64,000 bases of DNA from an uncultured Muribaculaceae bacterium (GCA_910587185.1 CAJULY010000014.1:1-64000), one strand, 5' to 3'; counted from the stretch's first letter, positions 17,842-28,391 are shown. Numbers and translations are program-made. Notes: a model not told the origin generated them from the sequence alone.

Positions 17842-20613
17842 ATGGAGTACAATCATAAGGAAATCGAGAGCCGGTGGCAGAAATACTGGAAAGACCACGG
17901 CACATATCACACGGAAATAGACACGTCGAAACCGAAGTTCTACGTTCTCGACATGTTCCCCTACCCCTCGGGCGCGGGACTCCACGTGGGTCATCCCCTC
18001 GGCTACATAGCCTCGGACATCTACTCGCGCTACAAACGCCAGTGTGGCTTCAATGTGCTTCACCCCATGGGCTACGACGCCTACGGACTTCCGGCCGAGC
18101 AATATGCCATACAGACAGGCCAGCATCCTGAAATAACAACGCGCACAAACATTGCGCGCTACCGTTCGCAGCTCGACAAAATCGGATTCTGCTATGACTG
18201 GGACCGCGAGATACGCACGTGTGATCCGGAATATTACAAATGGACCCAGTGGGCGTTCATCAAGATGTTCAACCACTATTATGACACCGCACGCCGTCGC
18301 GCCATGCCTCTCTCCGACCTGACGGCACATCTGGAGACCCACGGCACCGAAGGCCTGACAGCTGCATGCTCCGAAGAACTCTCCTTCACGGCCGACGAGT
18401 GGAAGGCTATGGACGAGAAAGCCAAGAGCGACACCCTGATGAACTACCGCATAGCTTATCTGGGCAACACGATGGTCAACTGGTGTGCGGAACTCGGCAC
18501 TGTCCTCGCCAACGACGAGGTCAGCGAGGGCGTCTCGATCCGCGGAGGCTATCCGGTGGAGCAGAAAGTGATGTATCAGTGGTGTCTGCGTGTCTCGGCC
18601 TATGCCGAGCGTCTTCTCGAAGGTCTTGACACAATCGACTGGACCGAATCGCTCAAGGAGACACAGCGCAACTGGATCGGCCGCTCGGAAGGTGCGGAAA
18701 TGGTTTTCCCGATTGACGGCTCCGACGTCAGCCTGCAGATTTTCACCACCCGCGCCGACACCGTTTTTGGCGTAACCTTCATGGTGCTCGCCCCCGAAAG
18801 CGAATATGTCGGTCAGGTGACAACTCCCGGGCAGAAAAAGGCCGTAGAGGAATATATCGCCGCTATCCGCCACAAAACCGAACGCGAACGAATGATCGAC
18901 AAGAAAGTCAGCGGTGTATTCACCGGCTCCTACGCCATCAACCCGCTCTCGGGCAAGAAAATCCCCGTGTGGGTCAGCGACTATGTGCTCGCCGGCTACG
19001 GAACGGGAGCCATCATGGCAGTTCCGGCCCATGACTCGCGCGACTACGCTTTCGCACGCCATTTCGACCTGCCGGTAATTCCTCTGATCGAGGGCGCCGA
19101 CGTCAGCGAATCGAGCTTCGACGCCAAAAGCGGCCGCATGATCAACTCCTGCGGAGAGGGTCTCGACCTCAACGGAATGGAAGTCAAGGATGCGATCGCC
19201 GCCACAAAACGTTTCATCGAGGAGAAAGGCATAGGCAAGGTGAAGGTCAACTACCGTCTGCGCGACGCGATCTTCAGCCGTCAGCGCTACTGGGGCGAAC
19301 CCTTCCCGGTCTATTACAAGGACGGCATACCCCACACCATGGAAATAAGCGAGCTCCCTCTGCAGCTCCCCGAAGTTGACAAATATCTTCCCACCGAAAC
19401 AGGCGAACCTCCGCTGGGACGCGCCAAGAACTGGACCAGCGCCGAGGGATATCCCATCGAACTCTGCACCATGCCCGGATTCGCCGGCTCGTCGGCCTAC
19501 TATCTGCGCTACATGGATCCTCACAACAGCGAGGCCCTCGTCTCGAAGGAAGCCGACGAATACTGGCGCAACGTTGACCTCTATATAGGAGGCACCGAAC
19601 ATGCCACGGGACACCTCATCTACAGCCGCTTCTGGAACAAGTTCCTCTATGACCTCGGAGTGGTCTGCGAGCCCGAGCCTTTCAAGAAACTCATCAACCA
19701 GGGCATGATCCAGGGCCGGAGCAACTTCGTCTATAGAATCAAGGACACGAACACCTTCGTCAGCTACAATCTGCGCAAAGACTATGACGTGACCCCCATC
19801 CACGTCGATGTCAACATCGTCAACAACGACATTCTCGACACCGAAGCCTTCAAGGCATGGCGTCCCGACTATGCCGACGCCGAGTTCATACTGGAGGACG
19901 GCAAATATGTGTGCGGCTACGCCGTCGAAAAGATGTCAAAGTCGATGTTCAATGTCGTCAACCCCGACGACATCGTTGAACGCTACGGAGCCGACACCCT
20001 GCGTCTCTACGAGATGTTCCTCGGCCCGCTCGAGCAGAGCAAACCGTGGGACACGAACGGAATCGACGGCGTCAACCGCTTCCTGAAAAAACTCTGGGGC
20101 CTTTTCTACAAGGGCGACACCCTGCTTGTCAGCGATGCCGAACCCTCGCGCGATTCGCTCAAGTCGATCCACAAACTGATCAAGAAAGTGACCGCCGACA
20201 TCGAGGCTTTCTCCTACAACACCTCGATAGCGGCATTCATGATATGCGTCAACGAACTGAGCGCGCAGAAATGCGCCTCACGGACCGTTCTGGCCGATCT
20301 GGTGACCGTTCTCGCCCCCTTCGCACCCCACATCGCCGAAGAACTCTGGCACGTTCTCGGCCACGAAACAAGCGTTTGCGACGCTCCCTGGCCGAGCTTC
20401 AACGAAGAGTACCTCAAGGAGAGCACCGTGACCTATCCCGTGTCGTTCAACGGAAAGATGCGCTTCAACATCGAAGTGGCAGCCGACACTCCCCGCGAAG
20501 AGGTTGAACGCATCGCGCTCGCCCATGAAGGAGCCGCGAAATGGACCGAAGGCAAGACGGTGAAGAAAGTCATCGTAGTGCCCGGTAAGATCGTAAACAT
20601 TGTCGTGGGCTGA
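17842..20613 (+). CDS. leuS: Leucyl-tRNA synthetase
   Basis: 923-residue class I synthetase that charges tRNA-Leu. The HIGH motif is HVGH within PYPSGAGLHVGHPLGY (about 40-55), the KMSKS motif is in VEKMSKSMFN (about 693-702), and the connective-peptide editing domain lies between (with TTRADTVFGVTF). Residues AQKWATEK-like anticodon domain and a beta-grasp C-terminus follow. Its stop overlaps the rdgB start (TGATG). Confidence 0.97.
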   Translation: MEYNHKEIESRWQKYWKDHGTYHTEIDTSKPKFYVLDMFPYPSGAGLHVGHPLGYIASDIYSRYKRQCGFNVLHPMGYDAYGLPAEQYAIQTGQHPEITTRTNIARYRSQLDKIGFCYDWDREIRTCDPEYYKWTQWAFIKMFNHYYDTARRRAMPLSDLTAHLETHGTEGLTAACSEELSFTADEWKAMDEKAKSDTLMNYRIAYLGNTMVNWCAELGTVLANDEVSEGVSIRGGYPVEQKVMYQWCLRVSAYAERLLEGLDTIDWTESLKETQRNWIGRSEGAEMVFPIDGSDVSLQIFTTRADTVFGVTFMVLAPESEYVGQVTTPGQKKAVEEYIAAIRHKTERERMIDKKVSGVFTGSYAINPLSGKKIPVWVSDYVLAGYGTGAIMAVPAHDSRDYAFARHFDLPVIPLIEGADVSESSFDAKSGRMINSCGEGLDLNGMEVKDAIAATKRFIEEKGIGKVKVNYRLRDAIFSRQRYWGEPFPVYYKDGIPHTMEISELPLQLPEVDKYLPTETGEPPLGRAKNWTSAEGYPIELCTMPGFAGSSAYYLRYMDPHNSEALVSKEADEYWRNVDLYIGGTEHATGHLIYSRFWNKFLYDLGVVCEPEPFKKLINQGMIQGRSNFVYRIKDTNTFVSYNLRKDYDVTPIHVDVNIVNNDILDTEAFKAWRPDYADAEFILEDGKYVCGYAVEKMSKSMFNVVNPDDIVERYGADTLRLYEMFLGPLEQSKPWDTNGIDGVNRFLKKLWGLFYKGDTLLVSDAEPSRDSLKSIHKLIKKVTADIEAFSYNTSIAAFMICVNELSAQKCASRTVLADLVTVLAPFAPHIAEELWHVLGHETSVCDAPWPSFNEEYLKESTVTYPVSFNGKMRFNIEVAADTPREEVERIALAHEGAAKWTEGKTVKKVIVVPGKIVNIVVG

Positions 20614-21191
20614 TGAAAGAGATTGTTTTCGCCACAAACAACGCCCATAAGCTCCGCGAAATCCGCGAGATAACGGGGCCTGAATGGCGAGTGCTCTCAC
20701 TTGCCGACATCGGATGCAGCGAGGATATTCCAGAGACCGCCGACACCCTTCAGGGCAACGCCGCCCTGAAGGCATGCTATATCCGCGACAAATACGGATA
20801 TGACTGCTTCGCCGACGACACGGGCCTCCTTGTCGATGCTCTCAACGGAGCTCCCGGCGTCTATTCGGCCCGCTATGCCGGCCCCGGACATGACTCGGAG
20901 GCCAACATGAATCTTCTGCTCGAAAATTTGCGCGGTGTCGCCGACCGCAAGGCGCGTTTCACAACCGTCATCTGTCTCGCCACAGCCTCCGGAGAGCTGT
21001 TCTTCGAGGGTACTGTCGAAGGAGAGATTACCACGGAGCGCTCGGGAGAATCGGGATTCGGCTACGATCCGGTTTTCCGCCCCGAAGGCTTCGACCGCAC
21101 GTTCGCAGAGATGACCGACGACGAGAAAAACGCCATCAGTCATCGCGGACGCGCCACACGCCGACTTCTCGATTATCTCCGCGGCCTATGA
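20613..21191 (+). CDS. rdgB: Non-canonical purine NTP pyrophosphatase (RdgB/HAM1)
   Basis: 192-residue Ham1-family enzyme hydrolysing dITP/XTP to monophosphates, cleansing the nucleotide pool. FATNNAHKLREI at the N-terminus, FADDTGLLVDALNGAPGVYS, GFGYDPVF and SHRGRA are the family signatures. It is coupled by overlap to leuS before it and to porZ after it (4 nt). Confidence 0.95.
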   Translation: MKEIVFATNNAHKLREIREITGPEWRVLSLADIGCSEDIPETADTLQGNAALKACYIRDKYGYDCFADDTGLLVDALNGAPGVYSARYAGPGHDSEANMNLLLENLRGVADRKARFTTVICLATASGELFFEGTVEGEITTERSGESGFGYDPVFRPEGFDRTFAEMTDDEKNAISHRGRATRRLLDYLRGL

Positions 21192-23626
21192 CTGCACGCT
21201 TCCTCTCCCTCGCGATCATTCTGACCTTCTCGCTGCTTCAAGCGGTCATGCCTGCTGAGGCCACGGGAAGGTGGGAATTCCACGCCGCTTTCCATGCGCC
21301 TCCCCAAAAGGTCATAGACACCGGTAAAAAGGTGTTCTATCTTTCCGGCGGATCGCTCTTCTCCTATAATAAAGAGAACGGCGAGAGCTTCAGCTACACC
21401 CCGGGCAACAGTCTGAACGGAGTGACAGTGAGCGACATCTTCCTTGACAGCGCGAGAAAACGGCTGCTTGTGGCCTATACCACCGGAAACATAGACCTTA
21501 TCGACAGCGACGACAACGTCATGAACCTTCCGGACATATCCGAAAGCAACCTCGCTCCGCCTCTGACCATAAATGACGCGGCTTTTGACGGCGACCGCAT
21601 GTTTGCGGCCACCGCTTTCGGCCTCGTGGAATTTTCCACTTCGAAAAATGAAGTCGTGCAGTCGGGAATCTACGGCAAGCCGGTGACCGCCGTCGCCGTC
21701 AGCGGAGAACGGCTGCTGATAGCCTCCGACGGACATCTGCTGTTCAAGGAAAAGACCGGCAGATTTCCTTCTCTCTCATATTTCACGGAACTTTCCGCTA
21801 CGGGGGAGATTGCCGACATCATCCCTCTCGACAGTGACCGCGCCATACTTCTTGTCCGCGAAGGTGACGGGACAAAAATAGTCCGCGTTTCCATCGATTA
21901 TGAGACACGGACACTCACGGAGGCTGTGACGGTTTCCTCACATAACGGCCGGTTCTATCTGACAAAAGCCTCGGACGGCAATTTCCATTATATCTGCGAA
22001 AAAACGCTGTATCTCCTCGATGCCGGCGCTTTGCGCGAAACGCCGGTAACCGATCTTCCGGAAGATTTCGACGGCGCTGTCGCCGGCACGGCCACGGGCA
22101 GCTCCGAGATCTGGTCGCTGACACGCGCCGGTCTGGCCTGTCATGATTTCAGCGGTTCACGCCCGACACTTCTCACCGAACGGTTCCGTCCCGAACAGCT
22201 TTCTGTCAGGGAAGTCTGTCAGTTCTTTCCGACGGCCGACGGCCAACGGCTCTACGCGATGAACAACGGCAGCACCGCTTACCGTTTCGACCGTCCGGGC
22301 TCCGACGGATTCATCAGACCACTGACTCTTTCCGTCATAGACCTCGAGTCGAAAAAGGCGACTGATCTGACGCCCTGGCCCGTCGAGGCATTCCTTCCGC
22401 TCGCCCGCGAACGCCAGAAAATCTACGGCCGGTTCATTCTCGGACCCACGTCGGTTGCCGAAGATCCTGCCGACAGCGAGTGCTTCTACGTCTCCACTTC
22501 CACCGACGGCATCTATATTTTCCGCGGAGGAGAACTCGCAGGCCGATACAATGAGGAGAACTCCCCTCTTGAACGTATAGATGAGCGCAACATCGCCTAT
22601 CACGTCAGCATTGACCGCGGAGGCAATCTGTGGCTTTCCGGCCACTCCGAAGGAAATGACCGCGGACCTGTCTTCATCCTTCCTGCCGAAAAGCGTGAAT
22701 TGGCGCCTGCCAAGGTGAAAAAAAACGACTGGATCCCATTCTGCACGAAAGAGAATATTTTTCCCGGCACCCACGATGTCATCATGCTCCATTGCCGTCG
22801 GTCGGATTTTATTTTCCACCTCGACGCATACGATCATTTCACTGTGCGCGACACACGCGGAACCTACGCGGATCTGTCGGATGACGACTACCGCGTCATC
22901 CGACGTCCTCAGGACCAGGACGGCCACCTTTTCTCGCCCGAGCGCTATTCCGCTATCTGCGAGGATCGCAACGGGTCCGTGTGGATCGGGACGGATATTG
23001 GAATCATAGAGATCTCCGATCCGTCTTCGGCTCTTTCCGACATGCTGACTGTCAGAAGGCTTAAGGTCCCGCGCGGCGACGGTTCCGGTATGGCCGACTA
23101 TCTGCTCGGCAACGAACTTATCTATGGCATCACTGCCGATGCGGCCAACCGAAAATGGATCGCCACAGAGAAATCGGGCCTCTACCTCGTTTCGCCTGAC
23201 GGTTCAGAGATACTGCAACATTTCACTGCCGATAACTCTCCCCTTCCGTCAAACACGGTATATTGCGTTTATTCCGATCCCTCCGGTGCGGAAATCTATA
23301 TCGGAACGCCCGAAGGCCTATGCACATACGAATCCGACGCCACGCCGCCACGCGACGACTATTCTGACATCACCGTCTATCCCAATCCCGTCAGGCCCGA
23401 CTATACCGGCGCCGTCCATATCCGCGGACTGATGGAAGGCTCTCTCGTGAAAATAGCCGACGCCGCAGGGTCGGTCATATTTCAGGGACGCCCCGAAGGA
23501 GGCCTCCTCACCTGGGACGGTCTGGATTCCACGGGAAACAGACTGCCGACAGGAATATATTATGTATTCGTCAGCTCGCCCGACGGCCGTCACTCCGCAA
23601 CGTCTAAATTCATGATCGTTAATTGA
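21188..23626 (+). CDS. porZ: PorZ-like type IX secretion system surface protein
   Basis: 812 residues with a signal peptide (cleavage near residue 25). The N-terminus (about 27-200) matches the PorZ beta-propeller start: a W-E-H strand, the GGSLFSYNKENG segment and NIDLIDSDD. More two-component-regulator-type propeller repeats follow (IWIGTD-like WIGTDIGIIEI; WIATEKSGLYLVS). The last 85 residues (ITVYPNPVRP ... GIYYVFV) form a type IX C-terminal signal domain. In P. gingivalis PorZ works with PorU in anchoring T9SS cargo. Third gene of the leuS-rdgB operon. Confidence 0.85.
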   Translation: MTARFLSLAIILTFSLLQAVMPAEATGRWEFHAAFHAPPQKVIDTGKKVFYLSGGSLFSYNKENGESFSYTPGNSLNGVTVSDIFLDSARKRLLVAYTTGNIDLIDSDDNVMNLPDISESNLAPPLTINDAAFDGDRMFAATAFGLVEFSTSKNEVVQSGIYGKPVTAVAVSGERLLIASDGHLLFKEKTGRFPSLSYFTELSATGEIADIIPLDSDRAILLVREGDGTKIVRVSIDYETRTLTEAVTVSSHNGRFYLTKASDGNFHYICEKTLYLLDAGALRETPVTDLPEDFDGAVAGTATGSSEIWSLTRAGLACHDFSGSRPTLLTERFRPEQLSVREVCQFFPTADGQRLYAMNNGSTAYRFDRPGSDGFIRPLTLSVIDLESKKATDLTPWPVEAFLPLARERQKIYGRFILGPTSVAEDPADSECFYVSTSTDGIYIFRGGELAGRYNEENSPLERIDERNIAYHVSIDRGGNLWLSGHSEGNDRGPVFILPAEKRELAPAKVKKNDWIPFCTKENIFPGTHDVIMLHCRRSDFIFHLDAYDHFTVRDTRGTYADLSDDDYRVIRRPQDQDGHLFSPERYSAICEDRNGSVWIGTDIGIIEISDPSSALSDMLTVRRLKVPRGDGSGMADYLLGNELIYGITADAANRKWIATEKSGLYLVSPDGSEILQHFTADNSPLPSNTVYCVYSDPSGAEIYIGTPEGLCTYESDATPPRDDYSDITVYPNPVRPDYTGAVHIRGLMEGSLVKIADAAGSVIFQGRPEGGLLTWDGLDSTGNRLPTGIYYVFVSSPDGRHSATSKFMIVN

Positions 23627-23708
23627 ACGGCTTTTGGGCATGTTAAATTTTATTATTGACTGACAATAAGTTTTGGTTATAACCATAGGTAATATGAAAA
23701 TTTATTAT

Positions 23709-23716
23709 TAATTTTG
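23709..23716 (+). promoter_or_regulatory. gap promoter (-7 box)
   Basis: TAATTTTG, 86 bp before the gap start; no good TTTG at the expected upstream distance. Predicted leader about 80 nt. Confidence 0.45.
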
Positions 23717-23802
23717 TGCGGATAAAAAGGATTCTGCTCCAAAGGCGTGTTCTTTACCATCCGAACCAGAGACTTATAACCCAAATTTTATATTAACTTA
23801 TT

Positions 23803-24813
23803 ATGACTAAAATAGGTATTAACGGCTTCGGCCGCATCGGACGTTTCGTTTTCCGTGCCTCTACTAAAAGAGACGACATCGAAGTAGTTGCAATCAACGA
23901 CCTTCTTCCCGTTGATTACATGGCTTACATGCTGAAGTATGATACAATGCACGGTCGTTTTGACGGCACTGTTGACTGCGACATGGAAAAGAGCCTTCTC
24001 ATTGTAAACGGCAAGGAAATCCGTGTGACAGCTTGCAAGAATCCCGCTGAAATCGGCTGGGGCGCTGTAGGTGCTGAATATGTAGTCGAATCTACCGGTC
24101 TTTTCCTCACAAAGGAAAAAGCTCAGGCTCACATCGAAGCCGGCGCAAAATATGTCGTTATGTCCGCTCCTTCCAAGGACGATACCCCTATGTTCGTTTG
24201 CGGTGTTAACCAGGACAAATATGTTAAGGGCACTCAGTTCGTTTCTAACGCTTCTTGCACCACCAACTGCCTTGCTCCTATCACCAAAGTCCTCAACGAC
24301 AAATTCGGCGTTGTTGAAGGCCTCATGACCACTGTTCACTCAACTACCGCTACTCAGAAGACTGTTGACGGTCCCTCTATGAAGGACTGGCGCGGCGGAC
24401 GTGCTGCTTCCGGCAACATCATCCCCTCTTCTACAGGTGCTGCAAAGGCTGTAGGTAAAGTAATTCCCGAACTCAACGGCAAACTTACCGGTATGTCAAT
24501 GCGTGTCCCCACTCTTGACGTTTCTGTAGTTGACCTCACCGTTAACCTCGCAAAACCGACTTCTTACGAAGAAATCTGCGCTGCAATGAAGGAAGCTTCT
24601 GAAGGCGAACTCAAAGGCGTGCTCGGCTATACTGAAGACGCTGTCGTTTCAAGCGACTTCCTCGGCTGCCCCCTCACCTCTATCTTCGACGCTAAGGCAG
24701 GTATCCAGCTCACTCCGACCTTCGTTAAGGTTGTCAGCTGGTATGACAATGAAATCGGTTACTCTAACAAAGTGCTCGATCTCATCGCTCACATGAAGAA
24801 AGTCAACGGCTAA
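23803..24813 (+). CDS. gap: Glyceraldehyde-3-phosphate dehydrogenase
   Basis: 336-residue NAD-dependent glycolytic enzyme. The N-terminal INGFGRIGRFVFRA dinucleotide-binding motif and the active-site ASCTTNCLAP (catalytic Cys about 152) are present. Codon use shifts clearly from the C-ending style of its neighbours to many GCT, TCT and GTT codons, as expected for a very highly expressed gene. It is a single transcription unit with a strong terminator. Confidence 0.97.
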   Translation: MTKIGINGFGRIGRFVFRASTKRDDIEVVAINDLLPVDYMAYMLKYDTMHGRFDGTVDCDMEKSLLIVNGKEIRVTACKNPAEIGWGAVGAEYVVESTGLFLTKEKAQAHIEAGAKYVVMSAPSKDDTPMFVCGVNQDKYVKGTQFVSNASCTTNCLAPITKVLNDKFGVVEGLMTTVHSTTATQKTVDGPSMKDWRGGRAASGNIIPSSTGAAKAVGKVIPELNGKLTGMSMRVPTLDVSVVDLTVNLAKPTSYEEICAAMKEASEGELKGVLGYTEDAVVSSDFLGCPLTSIFDAKAGIQLTPTFVKVVSWYDNEIGYSNKVLDLIAHMKKVNG

Positions 24814-24835
24814 TTTCCTGTCCGTACTTGATAAA

Positions 24836-24878
24836 CAAAAAGCCGCGGTGGCCTTCGGGTCGCCGCGGTTCTTTTTAT
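24836..24878 (+). terminator. Terminator after gap
   Basis: A-rich stretch, then a GC-rich stem AGCCGCGGTGGCC/GGTCGCCGCGGTT (about 24841-24870) followed by CTTTTTAT. Confidence 0.8.
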
Positions 24879-24918
24879 GTGAGTACGGAATTTCCGGTAC
24901 TGATGCGATGATAAAAGG

Positions 24919-24959
24919 ATCAGGGGCTGCATCGTCAATTTTTCGATGCAGCCCCTGAT
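24919..24959 (-). terminator. Terminator of the beta-galactosidase gene
   Basis: A 16-bp perfect stem (24919-24934 with 24944-24959), 9-nt loop, and CCTTTTAT on the minus-strand 3' side. Confidence 0.85.
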
Positions 24960-24980
24960 TGTTATACGGAGGGTAATTTA

Positions 24981-27900
24981 TCAGAACTGATGGAACACGG
25001 GGGTGAGCTTGAAGGTGAAGCTGCGATTGCCGAACGGCAGACGATATTCCTTGAGAGGCAGAGATCCCCAGCTGTCGATACAGCCGAGACCCATCTGCGT
25101 GACGTCAATGCCGAGATATGTGCGCGGCTCGGCGGGGGCGTCAACAGAGTGACGCTGATCCTTTTCGGTTCCGTCATCGAGAGCGTCCATCGAGCGGTTG
25201 AGAGCCGTAGCGTTGAATGGAGCGCCCGAGGTAATCATCAGGCCGTTGCCTGCGCGGTTGAGCTGCATCCAGCTGCGAACGTCGGTCTTGTTTCCGGTTT
25301 CCTGCGGTCGGATGTAGGGATAGAACTGCTCCTCTACATTCTGACGGTAATGTCCCAGGAATGTGCTGTGGTTGCGGTCCTGATAGTTTTCGATGGGTCC
25401 GCGGCCATAATAATCTATTACGTTGAATTCACCGGACATTGTCATATACATGCCGTATCTGAACAAATCGGGCACTTTCGAGGCTTCCGCTACACCATCG
25501 GTGTTCATTGTCTCGCTGACGATAACGGCGCCTTCATTGTTGATGGTATAGGTAAGGGTGAGTTTGCATCCCTTTATGGCCGTCAGATCATAGTCGGCCT
25601 TTACCTCCACAAGTCCGGCGGCATTGATTGAGGCGTCGAAAGCCGTGAGTTTCAGTTCCGGATTCTTCCAGACTGCATAACGGTTCTGAAGGCCGGCGCC
25701 CATGTCGTTGTCGGTCGGCGGACGCCAGAAGCGCGGTGTCAGCTCTGTACCCGGCTCAATCATCGGAGTGCCCTTTACATCATACATGTTCATCATGCCT
25801 GAACGCTTGTTGAACTCTATTCTGAAGCCGGTTCCTGTTACGATCAGAGCGTTACGCTGGCTGTTGTCGATCGCCGGTAACTCTGTAGGCGTATTCTTTG
25901 CCGTTGTGTTGGCAATTTTGATTTCCGGAGCTTTCCAGGGATTGAGCACAATCTGCTCACGGGCGACAACATGACCTACAGGCAACACACCTTCGGGCTT
26001 GCGGAGCTTGAACTCTACATTGAGGAGCCACTCGGCGCAGTCACATATCTTACCGAAATCAATCACCACTTCGCCCTTCTGCTGCTGTGCTACCGAAGGA
26101 AGACCGACAGTACCGGTACGCACCACCTTGCCGTTTTTGAGCAGACTCCACGCGAGGTCATAGGCGCTGAGGTCACGGAAAAAGTTCTCGTTATATACGC
26201 TGTAGGTTTTATCTTTACCCTCGACCGGAGTAATCCAGATATTCTGGTAATAATATTTCACCTCGTCAGCATGGGGATTGGGTACACGGTCCGGGCTGAT
26301 GAGTCCGTTGTCGCAGAAATTGTTGTCGGAAGCGTCGAAACGGTTGAAATCCCCGCCATAGACATATATGGTGTTACCATCCTTATCTTTCCGGCGCAGC
26401 GACTGGTCAACGAAGTCCCAGATATATCCGCCCTGCAGTTTGGGATACTTGCGGATCATGTCCCAGTATTCCTTGAAACCGCCTTCGCTGTTACCCATTG
26501 CATGGGCATACTCACACTGAATCAAAGGACGGGGATCATCGCCTTTGGCATATTGCTCGGTATATTCGGGAGAGGCATACATCGGGCAGAAGATGTCGGT
26601 ATGCTTTGCCAGTCCGGCGCGCTCATACTGCACGGGACGGCTGCTGTCGATACTCTTCACCTTGTTGTAGGCCGCTACGAAGTTTTCTCCGTCACCGGCT
26701 TCGTTGCCAAGACTCCACACTATGATTGAAGGATGGTTGAAATTGCGCTGCACATTACGCTCGTTGCGTTCGATATGGGCTTTTTTCCATGCGGGGTCTT
26801 TGGCGAGTGAACGCTCCCCGTAACCCATTCCGTGGCTCTCGAGATTGGCCTCGGCGGTAACGTAGATGCCGTATTTGTCGCAGAGATCATACCAGAGAGG
26901 ATCGTCGGGATAATGACACGTGCGCACTGCATTGAGGTTATGGGCTTTCATGATGGTGATATCCTCGAGCATCCGCTCCGGCGACACCACATATCCTCCA
27001 TCGGGATCAAGTTCATGGCGGTCAGCGCCCTTTATCAGCACAGGCTGACCGTTGACAAGCATATTGCCGTCGCGCATCTCTATTTTGCGGAAACCTACTT
27101 TCACAGGCACCTTCTCGCCGGAGGCGGTCGTAACCGTCAGCGTATAAAGATAAGGTGTCTCGGCGCTCCATGCTTTCACTCCGGGAACCTTCATCTCCGT
27201 CTTTCCGCTTTTTGCCGTCTTAGTCTCGGCAACCTTATTCCCTTCAGCATCCGTCAGCACGAGGTCGAGCTTCTGGTTTGAGGCAAGGTCGAGATCTATT
27301 CCCAGCACTCCGTCCTTATACCCGTTTTCCAGATCCGGAGTGACGCGGATGTCGAGAATACCGTTCTTTTCACGGGCATACAGATAGCAGTCGCGGCCAA
27401 TACCGCTGAGGCGGAAGAAATCCTGATCCTCCAGATAGGTGCCGTCGCTCCAGCGGAAAACCTGCAGAGCTATTACATTGTCCTGACCCGGTTTAAGGTA
27501 AGGAGTAAGATCAAATTCGGCCTCAAGCTTGGAGTCCTCGCTGTAGCCGACATATTTTCCGTTCACCCAAAGATACATATTGGAAGTCACCGAGCCGAAA
27601 TGCGCCATGATTTTCTTCCCCTTCCAGTCGGCAGGCACTTTCACCGTCCGACGGTAGCTCCCCACATGATTGCCTTTGACAGGCACTTCAGGAGGATTAT
27701 TCCTGAAACTGTTGCGCCAGGGATAACCTACATTGACATACTGAGGATCTCCATATCCGTTCAGCTCCCACAGACCCGGCACCGGCATCGTGGCCCATCC
27801 GCGGTCATTAAAATCAGTACGGAAAAAATCGGTCGGCCTCTGGTCGGCATTTTCAACCCAATTGAATTTCCATGGGCCATTGAGTGTCATGAAGTTGACT

Positions 27901-28073
27901 GACTGCTCCTTGCCGGCAAGCAAATCATCGCCGGGAGCATAGACGAAATGTGATGTTCGCATCGGGGCACGGTTCACCGCATTGACCTGCTGGTCATGCC
28001 ATTCGGTGAAAGTCTGAGCCGATACACTGCAGCTCAGAGCCACGCCCAAAGCAAAAAGAATATTTTTTTTCAC
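24981..28073 (-). CDS. Secreted GH2 beta-galactosidase
   Basis: 1030-residue LacZ-type glycoside hydrolase with an N-terminal signal peptide (cleavage after VSAQ, about 20), so periplasmic or exported. Order: sugar-binding jelly roll (about 40-220), Ig-like domain, TIM barrel (about 330-630) with acid/base Glu in WSLGNEAG and nucleophile Glu in QCEYAHAMGNS, then the large C-terminal beta-galactosidase small-chain domain. It probably releases terminal beta-galactose from host or dietary glycans. It stands alone with its own promoter and terminator. Confidence 0.93.
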   Translation of the reverse strand: MKKNILFALGVALSCSVSAQTFTEWHDQQVNAVNRAPMRTSHFVYAPGDDLLAGKEQSVNFMTLNGPWKFNWVENADQRPTDFFRTDFNDRGWATMPVPGLWELNGYGDPQYVNVGYPWRNSFRNNPPEVPVKGNHVGSYRRTVKVPADWKGKKIMAHFGSVTSNMYLWVNGKYVGYSEDSKLEAEFDLTPYLKPGQDNVIALQVFRWSDGTYLEDQDFFRLSGIGRDCYLYAREKNGILDIRVTPDLENGYKDGVLGIDLDLASNQKLDLVLTDAEGNKVAETKTAKSGKTEMKVPGVKAWSAETPYLYTLTVTTASGEKVPVKVGFRKIEMRDGNMLVNGQPVLIKGADRHELDPDGGYVVSPERMLEDITIMKAHNLNAVRTCHYPDDPLWYDLCDKYGIYVTAEANLESHGMGYGERSLAKDPAWKKAHIERNERNVQRNFNHPSIIVWSLGNEAGDGENFVAAYNKVKSIDSSRPVQYERAGLAKHTDIFCPMYASPEYTEQYAKGDDPRPLIQCEYAHAMGNSEGGFKEYWDMIRKYPKLQGGYIWDFVDQSLRRKDKDGNTIYVYGGDFNRFDASDNNFCDNGLISPDRVPNPHADEVKYYYQNIWITPVEGKDKTYSVYNENFFRDLSAYDLAWSLLKNGKVVRTGTVGLPSVAQQQKGEVVIDFGKICDCAEWLLNVEFKLRKPEGVLPVGHVVAREQIVLNPWKAPEIKIANTTAKNTPTELPAIDNSQRNALIVTGTGFRIEFNKRSGMMNMYDVKGTPMIEPGTELTPRFWRPPTDNDMGAGLQNRYAVWKNPELKLTAFDASINAAGLVEVKADYDLTAIKGCKLTLTYTINNEGAVIVSETMNTDGVAEASKVPDLFRYGMYMTMSGEFNVIDYYGRGPIENYQDRNHSTFLGHYRQNVEEQFYPYIRPQETGNKTDVRSWMQLNRAGNGLMITSGAPFNATALNRSMDALDDGTEKDQRHSVDAPAEPRTYLGIDVTQMGLGCIDSWGSLPLKEYRLPFGNRSFTFKLTPVFHQF

Positions 28074-28122
28074 GATAACAGATAAAATGTGAGTTTTGTG
28101 ATTAATAATTGGTTATATGCTT

Positions 28123-28154
28123 CAAATTTAGTTAAAAATTGCCGATACTGCAAA
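28123..28154 (-). promoter_or_regulatory. Beta-galactosidase promoter
   Basis: Minus-strand TTTG (28151-28154), 20 bp, TAAATTTG (28123-28130); predicted leader about 45 nt. The rest of 28160-28390 is AT-rich with several A/T homopolymer runs and no gene. Confidence 0.7.
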
Positions 28155-28391
28155 TTGGCGAACTCGCCCGTCGGTCAGTGCTTGCCACTGCTCAGGATGA
28201 TCACCAGGTCGTCAGTCACAGATTCAAAGACCGAAATTTTTTTTCAAACGAAATTTTTTTCAAAAAAAAATTTTAGGCAAATTCGACTGATTTGTATAAT
28301 TAGACAAAAAAAATATTTCATTGTAAATCAGATTAATAACTTTAATTGTAACAAGAGTGTAACGATTTTAACTGATTTTAACTTTAAAATA

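Noticed and set aside
17566..19803. 745-codon open frame opposite leuS
   Set aside because: It lies antisense to a complete leucyl-tRNA synthetase. Its composition is that of reversed codons, it has no recognisable domain, and it begins inside the gene.
28250..28275. Runs of A and T before the ECF sigma gene
   Set aside because: They lie far upstream of the promoter in plain AT-rich intergenic DNA, with no evidence of a function.
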